Below are positions 1 to 7,932 of a stretch of DNA of 64,000 bases, one piece after another. The translations under genes and the position numbers were made by a program. This DNA comes from Methanosarcina sp. 2.H.T.1A.6 (GTDB taxonomy: Archaea > Halobacteriota > Methanosarcinia > Methanosarcinales > Methanosarcinaceae). How positions within the stretch are numbered: the stretch's first letter is position 1; each line of letters opens with the position of its first letter. The notes below the pieces were generated by a model. The model saw only the letters and a list, made by a program, of their open reading frames with translations. It ran no database searches and was not told the DNA's origin. The stretch is taken from the NCBI RefSeq assembly GCF_000979455.1, contig NZ_JJOY01000040.1, positions 1 to 64,000 on the forward strand, in the 5' to 3' direction.

Positions 1-284
1 GGTGGGGGACGAGGAGACATAGATGCACTAATATTTAGATTATTATTATAAAAACACATGCGAGAGTGATTCCCTAACGCTTAACCGATGACCAATGGAA
101 CCATTTTTGGTCAAATATTATATCTTGGCCTGAGGAGAAAATTATCAATTTGTTAAAAACCCGTCGAGAGGCATTTCCCACTGAAAAAAGGATTGAAACA
201 ATAGACAAAAGGGATATATAAAACAGGATATATAATATTCCATGAATTTTAGATAGATTGGCATTTCTTGCCATGGGGGGAAAC

Positions 285-587
285 ATGGATAAAAAAGATG
301 ATCGGACAATGATTGGAGTCTGTCCAAACTGCGGAAAGCCGTTCAGGATAGAGTCAACAGGCGGCGGAGAAGAGTGGCGCTACTGTGCAGAGGTGTGTGT
401 AGATCCTGTAGCAGTACCGGCAGGAGCAAGGTTGCAGCCAGATAAAGCTACATTACGCTTCATAGACGGCAATATGAACGAGTATATGCGAGATGAATAT
501 ATCAAAGTTCATGGCATTGATCCTTTGCCAATATGGAAAGCGATCGAGAAATGGCGTGAAGAACAGATAGAGAAGTGGAAAACGTAA
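285..587 (+). CDS. small zinc-ribbon hypothetical protein
   Basis: A 100-residue soluble protein of unknown function. Residues 13-16 form a CPNC knuckle, and two further cysteines near residues 33 and 37 could complete a zinc site. The rest is charged and ends in a Trp-rich helix (KAIEKWREEQIEKWK). The ATG at 285 is chosen because a run of six G lies four bases upstream; the frame is also open from a TTG at 258 but that has no ribosome site. It stands alone, with AT-rich spacers on both sides. The metal site is inferred from spacing only; I recognise no family. Confidence 0.65.
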   Translation: MDKKDDRTMIGVCPNCGKPFRIESTGGGEEWRYCAEVCVDPVAVPAGARLQPDKATLRFIDGNMNEYMRDEYIKVHGIDPLPIWKAIEKWREEQIEKWKT

Positions 588-812
588 GTTTAACATTTAC
601 TGATTCGAAACTATTTTTATCTTTTTTTAATTTTCTAATCCCATATTTATGGCCCAGGATCAGTTGAAAACAGAAAGTCAACTACCCGCTAAAATAAAGA
701 TTTAACGGGTTTTCTGCTAAGGTTTTATGAATGCTAAATAGGTCATCAATTTTCAGGAAGGCACTGTGATCCGGTCCTTCTGCCGATAGAGCCAGAAAAA
801 ATACAGAGATAA

Positions 813-1985
813 TTGAAATCTCCAGGTGTATCTAATTCGCGAGCAATCTCCACTAAAACAGGGTTCGGAACTCGGGAAGTAATACAACCTTCCTTTTCAG
901 TTGCCTTTAAATCCCATAAAACTCCTACTACTCCTCTGATCGACGTGGCACGGAGAAAACAATTTGAAAAACCCCTGCACGGGGATAAGGAAAGCGTGCG
1001 TTTTGCAACCCCTGAGCCTATTGCCCGCTACAGGGCACAGCGCCTGAGATGTAAGACTCTTGCTGATATCAGCTGCGGGATAGGAGGGCAAACCGTCTTC
1101 TTTGCGCAGCAGTGTGAGTTTGTATATGCAGTGGAAATCGACCCCGCGAAAATCGAATATGCAAAACAGAACTGCGAGATGTACGGGCTTAACAATGTGA
1201 AATTCATCTGCGGGGATGCCCTTGACCCGAAAGTGATAGAGCAGATCCCGGCAGTAGACGTCGTTTTTTCGGACCCTTTCCGACCGGCAGAAGAGGATGA
1301 GAGACATGTCTCGAGCCTTGAGCCCGGAATCCCGAATGTGATTTCGGCTTATGGGGAAAAGACAAAAAATTTCGCCTTCGAAGCTCCGCCACAGATGCCG
1401 CCGGAAAGGATTCCTTTTGACTGCGAAAAAGAGTATATTTCCCTGGAAGGGCAGCTCAACCGCCTGACTCTCTACTTCGGCGGGTTAAAACAGTATGATC
1501 GGCTTGCTGTGGCTCTTCCTGCAGGCGAAGGGCTGGTCTCAAAGAATATGCCGCTTCCGCAGGTAAGGGAAACGGAAAAGATGAAACTCTGCGCCTATGA
1601 ACCAGAACCCTCTGTTGTTGCAGCAGGGCTGCTGCCTGAACTTGTGGAATCCATGATGCAGATGGCAGGGCCCATTGTAGGGGCTTTCGAACTGTTCAGA
1701 GTTGACAAAAAGAGGCTTTTGATGACCTCTGATGCCCTGATAAAGCAGTCCATGATCAAACATCACTACCTGGTCCTGAAGGTCACTCCCTTTGAACCCA
1801 GGGAAATCAATAAGTTCCTGAAGGACAGGAACGTTGGAAGTGTCGTGCTTCGGGCAGGCGTAAAACCCGAGGACTACTGGGAAGTCAGAAACGAAGTCGA
1901 AAAAGGCCTTGAAGGGAAGAAAACCATACACCTCTTTGTAAAAGACGGGATTGCAATTCTCTGTGAAGTGCTTTTTAAGGTCTGA
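813..1985 (+). CDS. class I SAM-dependent methyltransferase, trimethylguanosine-synthase/THUMP-like type
   Basis: Predicted Rossmann-fold methyltransferase. The SAM-binding motif I is ADISCGIGGQTVFFA (about residues 84-98), the acidic end of strand 2 is VEIDPAKIEYAKQN, and motif IV is VFSDPFRP (about 150-157), a DPF form that resembles the DPPW/NPPY signature of nucleic-acid N-methyltransferases. A C-terminal part of about 170 residues resembles the THUMP-like tail of these proteins. The target is unknown; an RNA base is the likeliest. The start is doubtful: the frame opens at TTG 813 directly after an in-frame TAA, there is no clear ribosome site, and the first residues (LKSPGVSNSRAISTKTG) read like the middle of a conserved helix, so the N-terminus may be truncated. 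Monocistronic. Confidence 0.7.
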   Translation: MKSPGVSNSRAISTKTGFGTREVIQPSFSVAFKSHKTPTTPLIDVARRKQFEKPLHGDKESVRFATPEPIARYRAQRLRCKTLADISCGIGGQTVFFAQQCEFVYAVEIDPAKIEYAKQNCEMYGLNNVKFICGDALDPKVIEQIPAVDVVFSDPFRPAEEDERHVSSLEPGIPNVISAYGEKTKNFAFEAPPQMPPERIPFDCEKEYISLEGQLNRLTLYFGGLKQYDRLAVALPAGEGLVSKNMPLPQVRETEKMKLCAYEPEPSVVAAGLLPELVESMMQMAGPIVGAFELFRVDKKRLLMTSDALIKQSMIKHHYLVLKVTPFEPREINKFLKDRNVGSVVLRAGVKPEDYWEVRNEVEKGLEGKKTIHLFVKDGIAILCEVLFKV

Positions 1986-2512
1986 AAACACGGTAATAAG
2001 CAATTCTAAAATTTCTATAAATTTCAAAATAAGAAGTTAACTTAATAGTTTAAGATGAGAAGTTAAGCTAAGAAGGTAAGATGATAAGTTAACTTAAGAA
2101 GTTGAGTTAAGAAGTTAACCACCGAAAACACGAAAGGACACGGAACGACCTTATCTATACTCTTTTACTCCATGCTTTCCGTGCCTTCCGTTGTTATAAA
2201 AGCTGGACTGAAGGAAGTGGAATGTTCACATTAGAATCTCTAATTTAATCGCCCACTGGTAAGCGGGTGATATTTTGAGACCCGATTAACCATTGCGACT
2301 GAAGCAGTTCACTTTAATTTGCTCAAAGCCCACCGCCTCCAGCAGCGCCAGGGCGCAAGAACGGAAAGACTGGGAAAGCCATTATGGTTGCTCCGTAATA
2401 GTCTCAACCTATTAACTGCGGACCACCTATAATTGGAAAAATTCTCAAAAAAGACATCAGGATAAAAAGATCTGAAAGAGAGAAATCCAGAAACTAAAAA
2501 AGATAAAAAGAA
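1986..2512. other. intergenic spacer with degenerate repeats
   Basis: No gene is visible between the methyltransferase and the alaS terminator. Bases 2034-2120 hold a degenerate AT-rich repeat built on AAGAAGTTAAC. Bases 2265-2330 hold a segment bounded by ATTTTGAGA and AATTTGCTCAAA that recurs in diverged form at 18786-18852. Bases 2340-2440 are more GC-rich and structured but have no long open frame. Confidence 0.5.
2265..2330. repeat. dispersed intergenic repeat, copy 1
   Basis: A segment of about 66 bases starting CGGGTGATATTTTGAGA and ending TAATTTGCTCAAAG. The same ends in the same order occur at 18786-18852, with the middle diverged. TTTTGAG and CTCAAA at the two ends are inverted relative to each other, so the transcript could fold. 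Origin unknown. Confidence 0.4.
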
Positions 2513-2531
2513 CCGGGCTTTATAAACCCGG
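2513..2531 (-). terminator. alaS terminator hairpin
   Basis: CCGGG and CCCGG arms (2513-2517 and 2527-2531) flank a 9-base loop. Read on the minus strand, downstream of the alaS stop, the hairpin is followed by the T-rich run TTCTTTTTATCTTTTTTAG. This looks like a termination signal for alaS. Confidence 0.55.
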
Positions 2532-2599
2532 CATCGGTTTTGATTTTTGGCTCAATCGGTTTTGATTGAACCATTCAACCTGAGAGGTCCATTAGGTTT

Positions 2600-5377
2600 T
2601 CAGGCTTGCTTGCAGGCATCTTTCACAAGCTCAAGCCCTCTGGCAAGAGCGTCCTGTATCCTTGTGGGATCAGTTCCGCCGCCCATTGCAAAGGAAGGCT
2701 TTCCGCCTCCTCCTCCGCCGACAATCTTTGACATCTCACGGATAAGGCCACCGGCATTGATTCCGGATTTCAGGGCTTTTTCTCCGACAGATGCTACAAG
2801 CTTGACGCCTTCAACATCGCTTGCTAGAAGGGCAACTACATTTTCATGTTTAAGAAGTTCCGTAGCTATCTTCTGAAGTTCAAGAGAATCTGCTCCCGCA
2901 ACAGATTCGGCAACAACCCTGAAATCTGCAACCTCAGAAGCATCCCCGAGCATCCTGTAAACCCTGGACCGGGCAAGTTCTTCTTTGAGCCTTTCGTTTT
3001 CTTTCTTGAGGTCTTTCCATTCCCCGAAGAAACGATCCACACTTACCGGGAGGTGTTCCGGAGGCACGCTCAGGGTCTTTGCGGAATCAACAAGGAGAGA
3101 TTCCATTTTTTGCATGGCGCGAACTGCTGCATCTCCGGCTGAAAACTCGATCCTCTCTACTCCGTCCTGAATCCTCTCTGTCTTCAGGATTTTGATAGGC
3201 CCGATGATGCCAGTACTCAGGCAGTGGGTCCCACCGCAGGCTTCCACATCGTCTCCTACCTTTACAATCCTGATCTTCTCTCCTGGAGGCACTCCGCCCT
3301 GGTAGAGTCCAAAGCCGTATTCCTGCTCGGCTTCAGTCCTCATCATCCATTCCGTAACCACACGTTTGTTTTCCATAACCGTGCGGTTAGCCAGAAGCTC
3401 GATCTGCCTGATTTCCTGAGGAGAGATGTGTCTGTAATGGGAAAGGTCAAGCCTGGAGTGGTCCTCAAACTTCTGGGCACCAGCCTGCCAGATGTGTTTT
3501 CCGAGAACCTTTCTGGCTGCATCATTTACAATATGGGTTGCTGTGTGGTGCCTTGCAAGGGTCATCCTGCGCTTTTCATCGACCTTTCCAGTGATAATAT
3601 CGCCTTTGGTGATCTCAAGTCCCCTGTCAGGAATATCAACTGTGTGTACGATTACACCGTCATAGACCTGAACATCCACAACCCTGTAAACGGTATCTCC
3701 ACCAGTGACGGTCCCGAGATCTGCAGGCTGCCCTCCACCTTCCGCATAGAAGAATGTGTTGTCCATCACTATATGGTTATCAAACACATCAAGGACGACT
3801 GCCTCGAACTCCAGACGGGTGGGTTCGTCATAGAAGCGGCGTTTGGTCTTAGGAAGGTGCTTGAGCCTTTCTGCAAAAGGAATTACCTGTTCTTCCTTTT
3901 CTTCAGCTTTGTTGTGCAATTCACCAATAATGGAATAGAAATTGTCAGGGAACTCCACTCCGACCCCTATCTCGGCTGCAACTTCTTTTGCCATCTCTGG
4001 CGGTATTCCGTGTGAGTCGTAGAGTTCGGTTAACTGGGAGAGAGGAATTTTTTCTCCGGTCTTCTTGAAATGGGATGCCGATTTATGGATGATCCTGCGT
4101 CCCCGCTCCATGGTAGCGTTGAACTTTTCCTCTTCTGATTCCAGGATATCCTTAATGACAGGGAAGTTATTCCTGAACTCAGGGTACTCGGGCATGTTCT
4201 TTATGTGCATGTCCACGATTTCGGCGAGTGGAATCCTGATATCAAGGTCTTTCATCATGCGCAGCGTCCTTCTCAGGACGAGGCGTGCCAGATAACCTGC
4301 TTTGACATTGGAGGGAATGATTCCGTCCCCGAGCATGAAGGTGAGACAGCGCGTGTGGTCAGTGATCGCATAGACCTTTTCGACAGGTTCCATGATAGCA
4401 GAGAGTTTTTCCACTGTCATCCCAATGCTAGAGGCCACTTTTTTCCTGAGTTCCAGCAGGTTTGCCTTTTCACTGACGTCCATAAACCCTGCAAGCCGTG
4501 CGTTCTGCGCCAAGATGTTTGCATACTCAGGGTTATTCAGTTCGTGTTCAAGCCCTGCGAGCCCCATGAGTTCGTTTACTATGCCGGGGAAAAGAGCATC
4601 ATAAATAGTAGGAGAACCCCTTGAAGCCCAGACAAACCGCTCAAGACCATATCCGGTATCCACGATGTAGTTGTCCATCTTTGAATAGGTCTCGCCCTTG
4701 ATCAGGACATCTCCTTTTTTGTCGGTCTTCAGGTCCATGAAGACAAGGGTGGCAAGCTCGAGCCCATGCACAATGACTTCTACACAGGGCCCGGCATTGC
4801 CTCCGCCTGCCCAAGGCTCTTCTTTGTAGGTTACAGCAAAGGGGTCTACCTTGAGAGAGTTCAGGAGCTCATCGCAGAGTTCCAGGGTATGCTCCTTCCA
4901 GTAAATTTCATTGTCCCTTTTGTTGAAAGCGTGGTGCGCCATCATTTCAAAAGTTGTCAGGTGGCGCCCGCTCCTGCCCACCGAATCCAGGTCGTTTAAC
5001 CTGATACACGGCTGGGAAATCGTAAGGGGGTTTGCAGGAGGTGGAACCTGTCCTGAAGTTACAAAGGGCTGGAAGTCTGCAATTGAAGCAATGGTAAGGT
5101 AAATATCGTCTCTCCAGCGAGCGACCACAGGATAGCGATCAATCCTTGTATGCCCTCTTGCTTCAAAGAAGGAAAGGTAGTATTCGCGCATCTCTGAAAG
5201 ATCGAATTCCCTGGAAAAGACAGGGCTTCCTATAAAGGAATAAGGATCACAGGGCGCATCTCCGCAAGTATTTCTTTCAGGGTCACGTGTCCAGAAGAAT
5301 TTGCCACATTTCTGGCACTGCTTCCGGACGAAACCGTTGTTTTTGAAAAAGTCAAGTTGATACTCATCTTCAAGCAT
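2600..5377 (-). CDS. alaS: alanyl-tRNA synthetase
   Basis: Charges tRNA-Ala with alanine in the cytosol. At 925 residues it is the archaeal form, opening with a zinc-binding extension (KQCQKCGKFFWTRDPERN, about residues 19-36) before the class II catalytic core (motif 2 near HLTTFEMMAHHAFNKRDNEI). The editing domain has the zinc ligands HHTATH (about 607-612) and CGGTH (about 710-715). The C-terminal DHHA1 domain has a glycine-rich stretch of six G and the motif GGKPSFAMGGG. The start ATG at 5377 is preceded by GGAGAG. It is transcribed alone, with a hairpin terminator downstream and a 660-base spacer upstream. Confidence 0.97.
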   Translation of the reverse strand: MLEDEYQLDFFKNNGFVRKQCQKCGKFFWTRDPERNTCGDAPCDPYSFIGSPVFSREFDLSEMREYYLSFFEARGHTRIDRYPVVARWRDDIYLTIASIADFQPFVTSGQVPPPANPLTISQPCIRLNDLDSVGRSGRHLTTFEMMAHHAFNKRDNEIYWKEHTLELCDELLNSLKVDPFAVTYKEEPWAGGGNAGPCVEVIVHGLELATLVFMDLKTDKKGDVLIKGETYSKMDNYIVDTGYGLERFVWASRGSPTIYDALFPGIVNELMGLAGLEHELNNPEYANILAQNARLAGFMDVSEKANLLELRKKVASSIGMTVEKLSAIMEPVEKVYAITDHTRCLTFMLGDGIIPSNVKAGYLARLVLRRTLRMMKDLDIRIPLAEIVDMHIKNMPEYPEFRNNFPVIKDILESEEEKFNATMERGRRIIHKSASHFKKTGEKIPLSQLTELYDSHGIPPEMAKEVAAEIGVGVEFPDNFYSIIGELHNKAEEKEEQVIPFAERLKHLPKTKRRFYDEPTRLEFEAVVLDVFDNHIVMDNTFFYAEGGGQPADLGTVTGGDTVYRVVDVQVYDGVIVHTVDIPDRGLEITKGDIITGKVDEKRRMTLARHHTATHIVNDAARKVLGKHIWQAGAQKFEDHSRLDLSHYRHISPQEIRQIELLANRTVMENKRVVTEWMMRTEAEQEYGFGLYQGGVPPGEKIRIVKVGDDVEACGGTHCLSTGIIGPIKILKTERIQDGVERIEFSAGDAAVRAMQKMESLLVDSAKTLSVPPEHLPVSVDRFFGEWKDLKKENERLKEELARSRVYRMLGDASEVADFRVVAESVAGADSLELQKIATELLKHENVVALLASDVEGVKLVASVGEKALKSGINAGGLIREMSKIVGGGGGGKPSFAMGGGTDPTRIQDALARGLELVKDACKQA

Positions 5378-6042
5378 GATAATCTCTCCGGATGGTAGGG
5401 TGCGATCTGCCCCGCTGTATCTGAAAATAAAAGGAAAGCAGAAGTATCCCAGCTCAACCGTCTCAGGGGGTTTCAGGCACTTTAGTGCTTATATGATGAT
5501 CTTATACTGATCTTAAATGATGATCTTAATGCGTTTATCCATTAATTTTTACGTACAGCGGCATGGAAATCAACCTCAAATAATGAGGCTATGTGGGCTT
5601 GTGTACGAATAAACTTTTACAGCTAATTGTTTTTTAATATAAGTAACTTACATAATACTGATGAAATGTACAGAATACTGACGAAATATATAATAATGTT
5701 ACATAATATTTTGTATTTAAACGAGCCCACACTTACGAACCTTAACTATTAGGGACACTTCTACAGAAAAACTTTGTTCTTCAGTATGAAAGATAAGAAG
5801 GTGTTCTTTACCTCAGGAGGAAAACTTCTTGCCTGTAAAGCAACCTGAAAAAAGACATCGTAGGGAGAAGATTAAAGGAGGCATACTTCAGCTACTTAAG
5901 TACCCTCAATTATAATACTAAATTACTGTTACTCAAAAGCTTCAACTTAAAAAACGCTAATCAAGTAACGCTAATCAAGTAACGCTAATCAAGTAACGCT
6001 AATCAAGTAACGCTAATCAAGTACGCCTGCTCCCTGAAATCA
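5378..6042. other. alaS upstream spacer
   Basis: An AT-rich stretch holding the minus-strand promoter of alaS and the end of the convergent spacer. I see no credible gene. A perfect tandem repeat lies at 5953-6022. Tracts such as ATACTGATGAAATGTACAGAATACTGACG near 5655-5685 are quasi-repetitive. Confidence 0.5.
5953..6022. repeat. 14-bp tandem repeat, 5 perfect copies
   Basis: The unit AACGCTAATCAAGT is repeated five times without a mismatch over 70 bases, about 20 bases beyond the stop codon of the CRM-domain gene. It is not in a reading frame of any recognised gene. Perfect identity suggests recent slippage expansion. Confidence 0.9.
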
Positions 6043-6303
6043 TTACCTGTACAGCACAACTGTCCTGCCGCGTACGTCAATCAGTGTGGATCTTGTAGCT
6101 GCGGCAATCTCAGCTGCGATTGTTTTCAAATCTTTTCCTTCTTCTGCACTCTTGAGTACCCTGACCTTTACAAGCCTGTTAACTTTCAACTTATTGTTCA
6201 GTTCTTCGATCAAAGGTTCAGTGACCCCATTCTTTCCAATATTAAGAATAGGACTGATCTTGCTTGCATCGGATTTCAGCTGATATAGTTTTTCTTTTTC
6301 CAT
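6043..6303 (-). CDS. YhbY-like CRM-domain RNA-binding protein
   Basis: An 86-residue protein that is essentially one CRM (YhbY) domain. The family binds RNA and the bacterial member is linked to ribosome assembly. The visible signature is the glycine loop ILNIGKNGVTEPLIEELNNKL (split: ILNIGKNGV, residues 19-27) and the closing strand DVRGRTVVLYR, which carries the second conserved GR pair. The length equals that of stand-alone archaeal CRM proteins. The ATG at 6303 is preceded by GGAAGGGC. It is monocistronic and divergent from the DUF1724 regulator. Family assignment is firm; its exact RNA target in archaea is not known to me. Confidence 0.88.
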   Translation of the reverse strand: MEKEKLYQLKSDASKISPILNIGKNGVTEPLIEELNNKLKVNRLVKVRVLKSAEEGKDLKTIAAEIAAATRSTLIDVRGRTVVLYR

Positions 6304-6692
6304 TGCCCTTCCTCACATCGCTAATGATAAAACTCGCCTGCTAACTATAAAAAGCTCACATCATCAATGTGATAAGAAATGCACAACATCGATGAAATAA
6401 TTCCTTCTACCTTGAAGCTAGTTTACCCTTGAGTATGATTTCCCCCATTCTCACCGGCATCTATATCAAAGTTTCCCGGTGAGCCCAATTTCGGGGATCA
6501 ACTGGTTTCCAGTTCCTGTATCAATTATTTATTTCACCAGTATGTGGGCTTTTTGCGTGGATAGATACCGAGCCTGAACAGGGATTTCACATAATTTCGA
6601 CATCTTTATTATTGGCTTGATATTCATTAACGATATAGAGAAACAAAAATGGAACATAAAACCCCTCTTCCACTTCCGGGAGGCGACCGTAA
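6304..6692. other. divergent promoter region
   Basis: This 389-base gap separates the divergent CRM-domain and DUF1724 genes and should hold both promoters. AT-rich stretches near 6335-6370 and 6605-6640 are candidates, but I cannot fix a start site. No gene is seen. Confidence 0.4.
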
Positions 6693-7490
6693 ATGAACCA
6701 AACCTTGCTTGATTTGATCCTGTTTTCAGAGAAAAGAAGAGATTTTCTCCTGCTGTTGAAGGAAGGACCAAAGAATGCCCAGGAGATTCTTGACAGGCTT
6801 CAGGTTCCAAGAACCGCTCTCCTTCCCCAGATAAAGAAGCTGAAAGAACAGAACCTTGTAATCCATGAAGAAGGAGTGTATCGCCTCAGCCTGATAGGAG
6901 AGATTGTTATAGAGAAAATGCAGCCTCTTCTTGATACCCTGAAGGTTTTTGAGAAAAATGAGGAATTCTGGGCAGACAGAAACCTCTCACCTATTCCTCC
7001 TCATATTATGAAACGGATCAGCGAACTTGGGAATTATCGCCTGATAGAACCGGACCTGAGCCATACTTTTGATATTAACCCGGAATTCATGAAACATGTT
7101 TCGAACTCAAATCATATCCTTATGTTTTTCTCCTATTTTCATCCCCAATTCCCGGCCTTCTTCCTGGATCTTGCCAGAAGGGGCACTGAGATCTCCCTTG
7201 TCCTGAACGAATCTGTGTACTTACGGCTTGCCGAGGATTTCAAAAAAGAAGGAGAAGAGCTTCTCAGAATGAAAAATACAAGTCTCTTTATAATGGACAA
7301 AACAGAAGTGGAGATCCCTGCAATCGTTGCATCTTCGGATAAAATAATGGTTCTGGGGCTGTTTAATGAAAGCGGAAGATTTGACCGCCAGTATGTAATA
7401 AGCTTCGAACCCGGGGCAATAGAATGGGGAAAAGACCTGTTCGAATACTTTAGAGACATGAGCAGAGAGATTAAAATTAAAGAAAAATAA
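6693..7490 (+). CDS. winged-helix transcriptional regulator, DUF1724 family
   Basis: A 265-residue DNA-binding regulator. The N-terminal winged helix-turn-helix (about residues 10-75) reads LLKEGPKNAQEILDRLQVPRTALLPQIKKL in two pieces typical of ArsR/MarR-like domains. The C-terminal part (about 100-255) matches the DUF1724 domain found in many Methanosarcina regulators, including those that control methyltransferase genes. The start ATG follows GGGAGGCG. The gene stands alone, upstream of the feo operon but separated by 440 bases and its own regulatory sites, so its target is not evident. The family is confident, the regulated genes unknown. Confidence 0.85.
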   Translation: MNQTLLDLILFSEKRRDFLLLLKEGPKNAQEILDRLQVPRTALLPQIKKLKEQNLVIHEEGVYRLSLIGEIVIEKMQPLLDTLKVFEKNEEFWADRNLSPIPPHIMKRISELGNYRLIEPDLSHTFDINPEFMKHVSNSNHILMFFSYFHPQFPAFFLDLARRGTEISLVLNESVYLRLAEDFKKEGEELLRMKNTSLFIMDKTEVEIPAIVASSDKIMVLGLFNESGRFDRQYVISFEPGAIEWGKDLFEYFRDMSREIKIKEK

Positions 7491-7852
7491 GAGTTTGATA
7501 AGTAACTGTAAAAACGCAATCTCAGGTCAAAAGCTGTTTTTTAGAGCCACCTGAGTTTGAAACTTTTTTTGGTTTTCCCTAGTTAATTAGTTGTTATTAT
7601 TCCAAAATGACCTTTTGTTGTATTTTCTGTTCCTTCTTTCCACGCGTCGCGCCCTGCTTGAGCCTGCCTGCGTACAGTAGATAAAAACAAAAGCATTAGG
7701 CAGGCTGGAAACCTGATACCAAATATCAACTGTATAACTAAGGACGAGCATTTTTTAGATGAAACCCTTTTGAAGAGATATGGTCAAACGAAGCTGTATT
7801 TAATTAAAGAATTTCCATAAAAAATCCGGAGGTACTTCATTAACCTTAAATA
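7491..7852. other. spacer between regulator and feo operon
   Basis: No gene is visible. The T-rich tracts at 7565-7590 may end the regulator transcript. Bases 7640-7700 are a GC-richer, weakly self-complementary stretch (GCCTGCCTGCG and CAGGCTGG). The feo operators follow. Confidence 0.4.
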
Positions 7853-7866
7853 TTAGGTATACCTAA
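7853..7866. promoter_or_regulatory. DtxR/IdeR-type operator 1
   Basis: The perfect palindrome TTAGGTATACCTAA lies 67 bases before the feoB start. It matches the TTAGG-N4-CCTAA shape bound by iron- or manganese-sensing DtxR-family repressors. A second copy lies 33 bases downstream. Confidence 0.7.
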
Positions 7867-7885
7867 ATATGGCAAAAGTTAAAAT

Positions 7886-7899
7886 TTAGGCATACCTAA
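7886..7899. promoter_or_regulatory. DtxR/IdeR-type operator 2
   Basis: TTAGGCATACCTAA is a near-perfect palindrome, extended by T and A on the flanks to 16 bases. The 33-base centre-to-centre distance is about three helical turns, so two repressor dimers would sit on one DNA face. Iron-dependent repression of feoB is inferred. Confidence 0.7.
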
Positions 7900-7932
7900 A
7901 AATAAATATGACGCATAAATGAGAGTTAAAGC

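Noticed and set aside
3224-4015. 263-codon plus-strand frame in alaS
   Set aside because: It is antisense to AlaRS, which has complete motifs on the other strand.
5490-5535. ATGATGATCTTATACTGATCTTAAATGATGATC as a C/D box RNA
   Set aside because: It has C-like boxes (ATGATGA) twice and one D-like CTGA, but guide spacers are only five to seven bases and no terminal D box is found.
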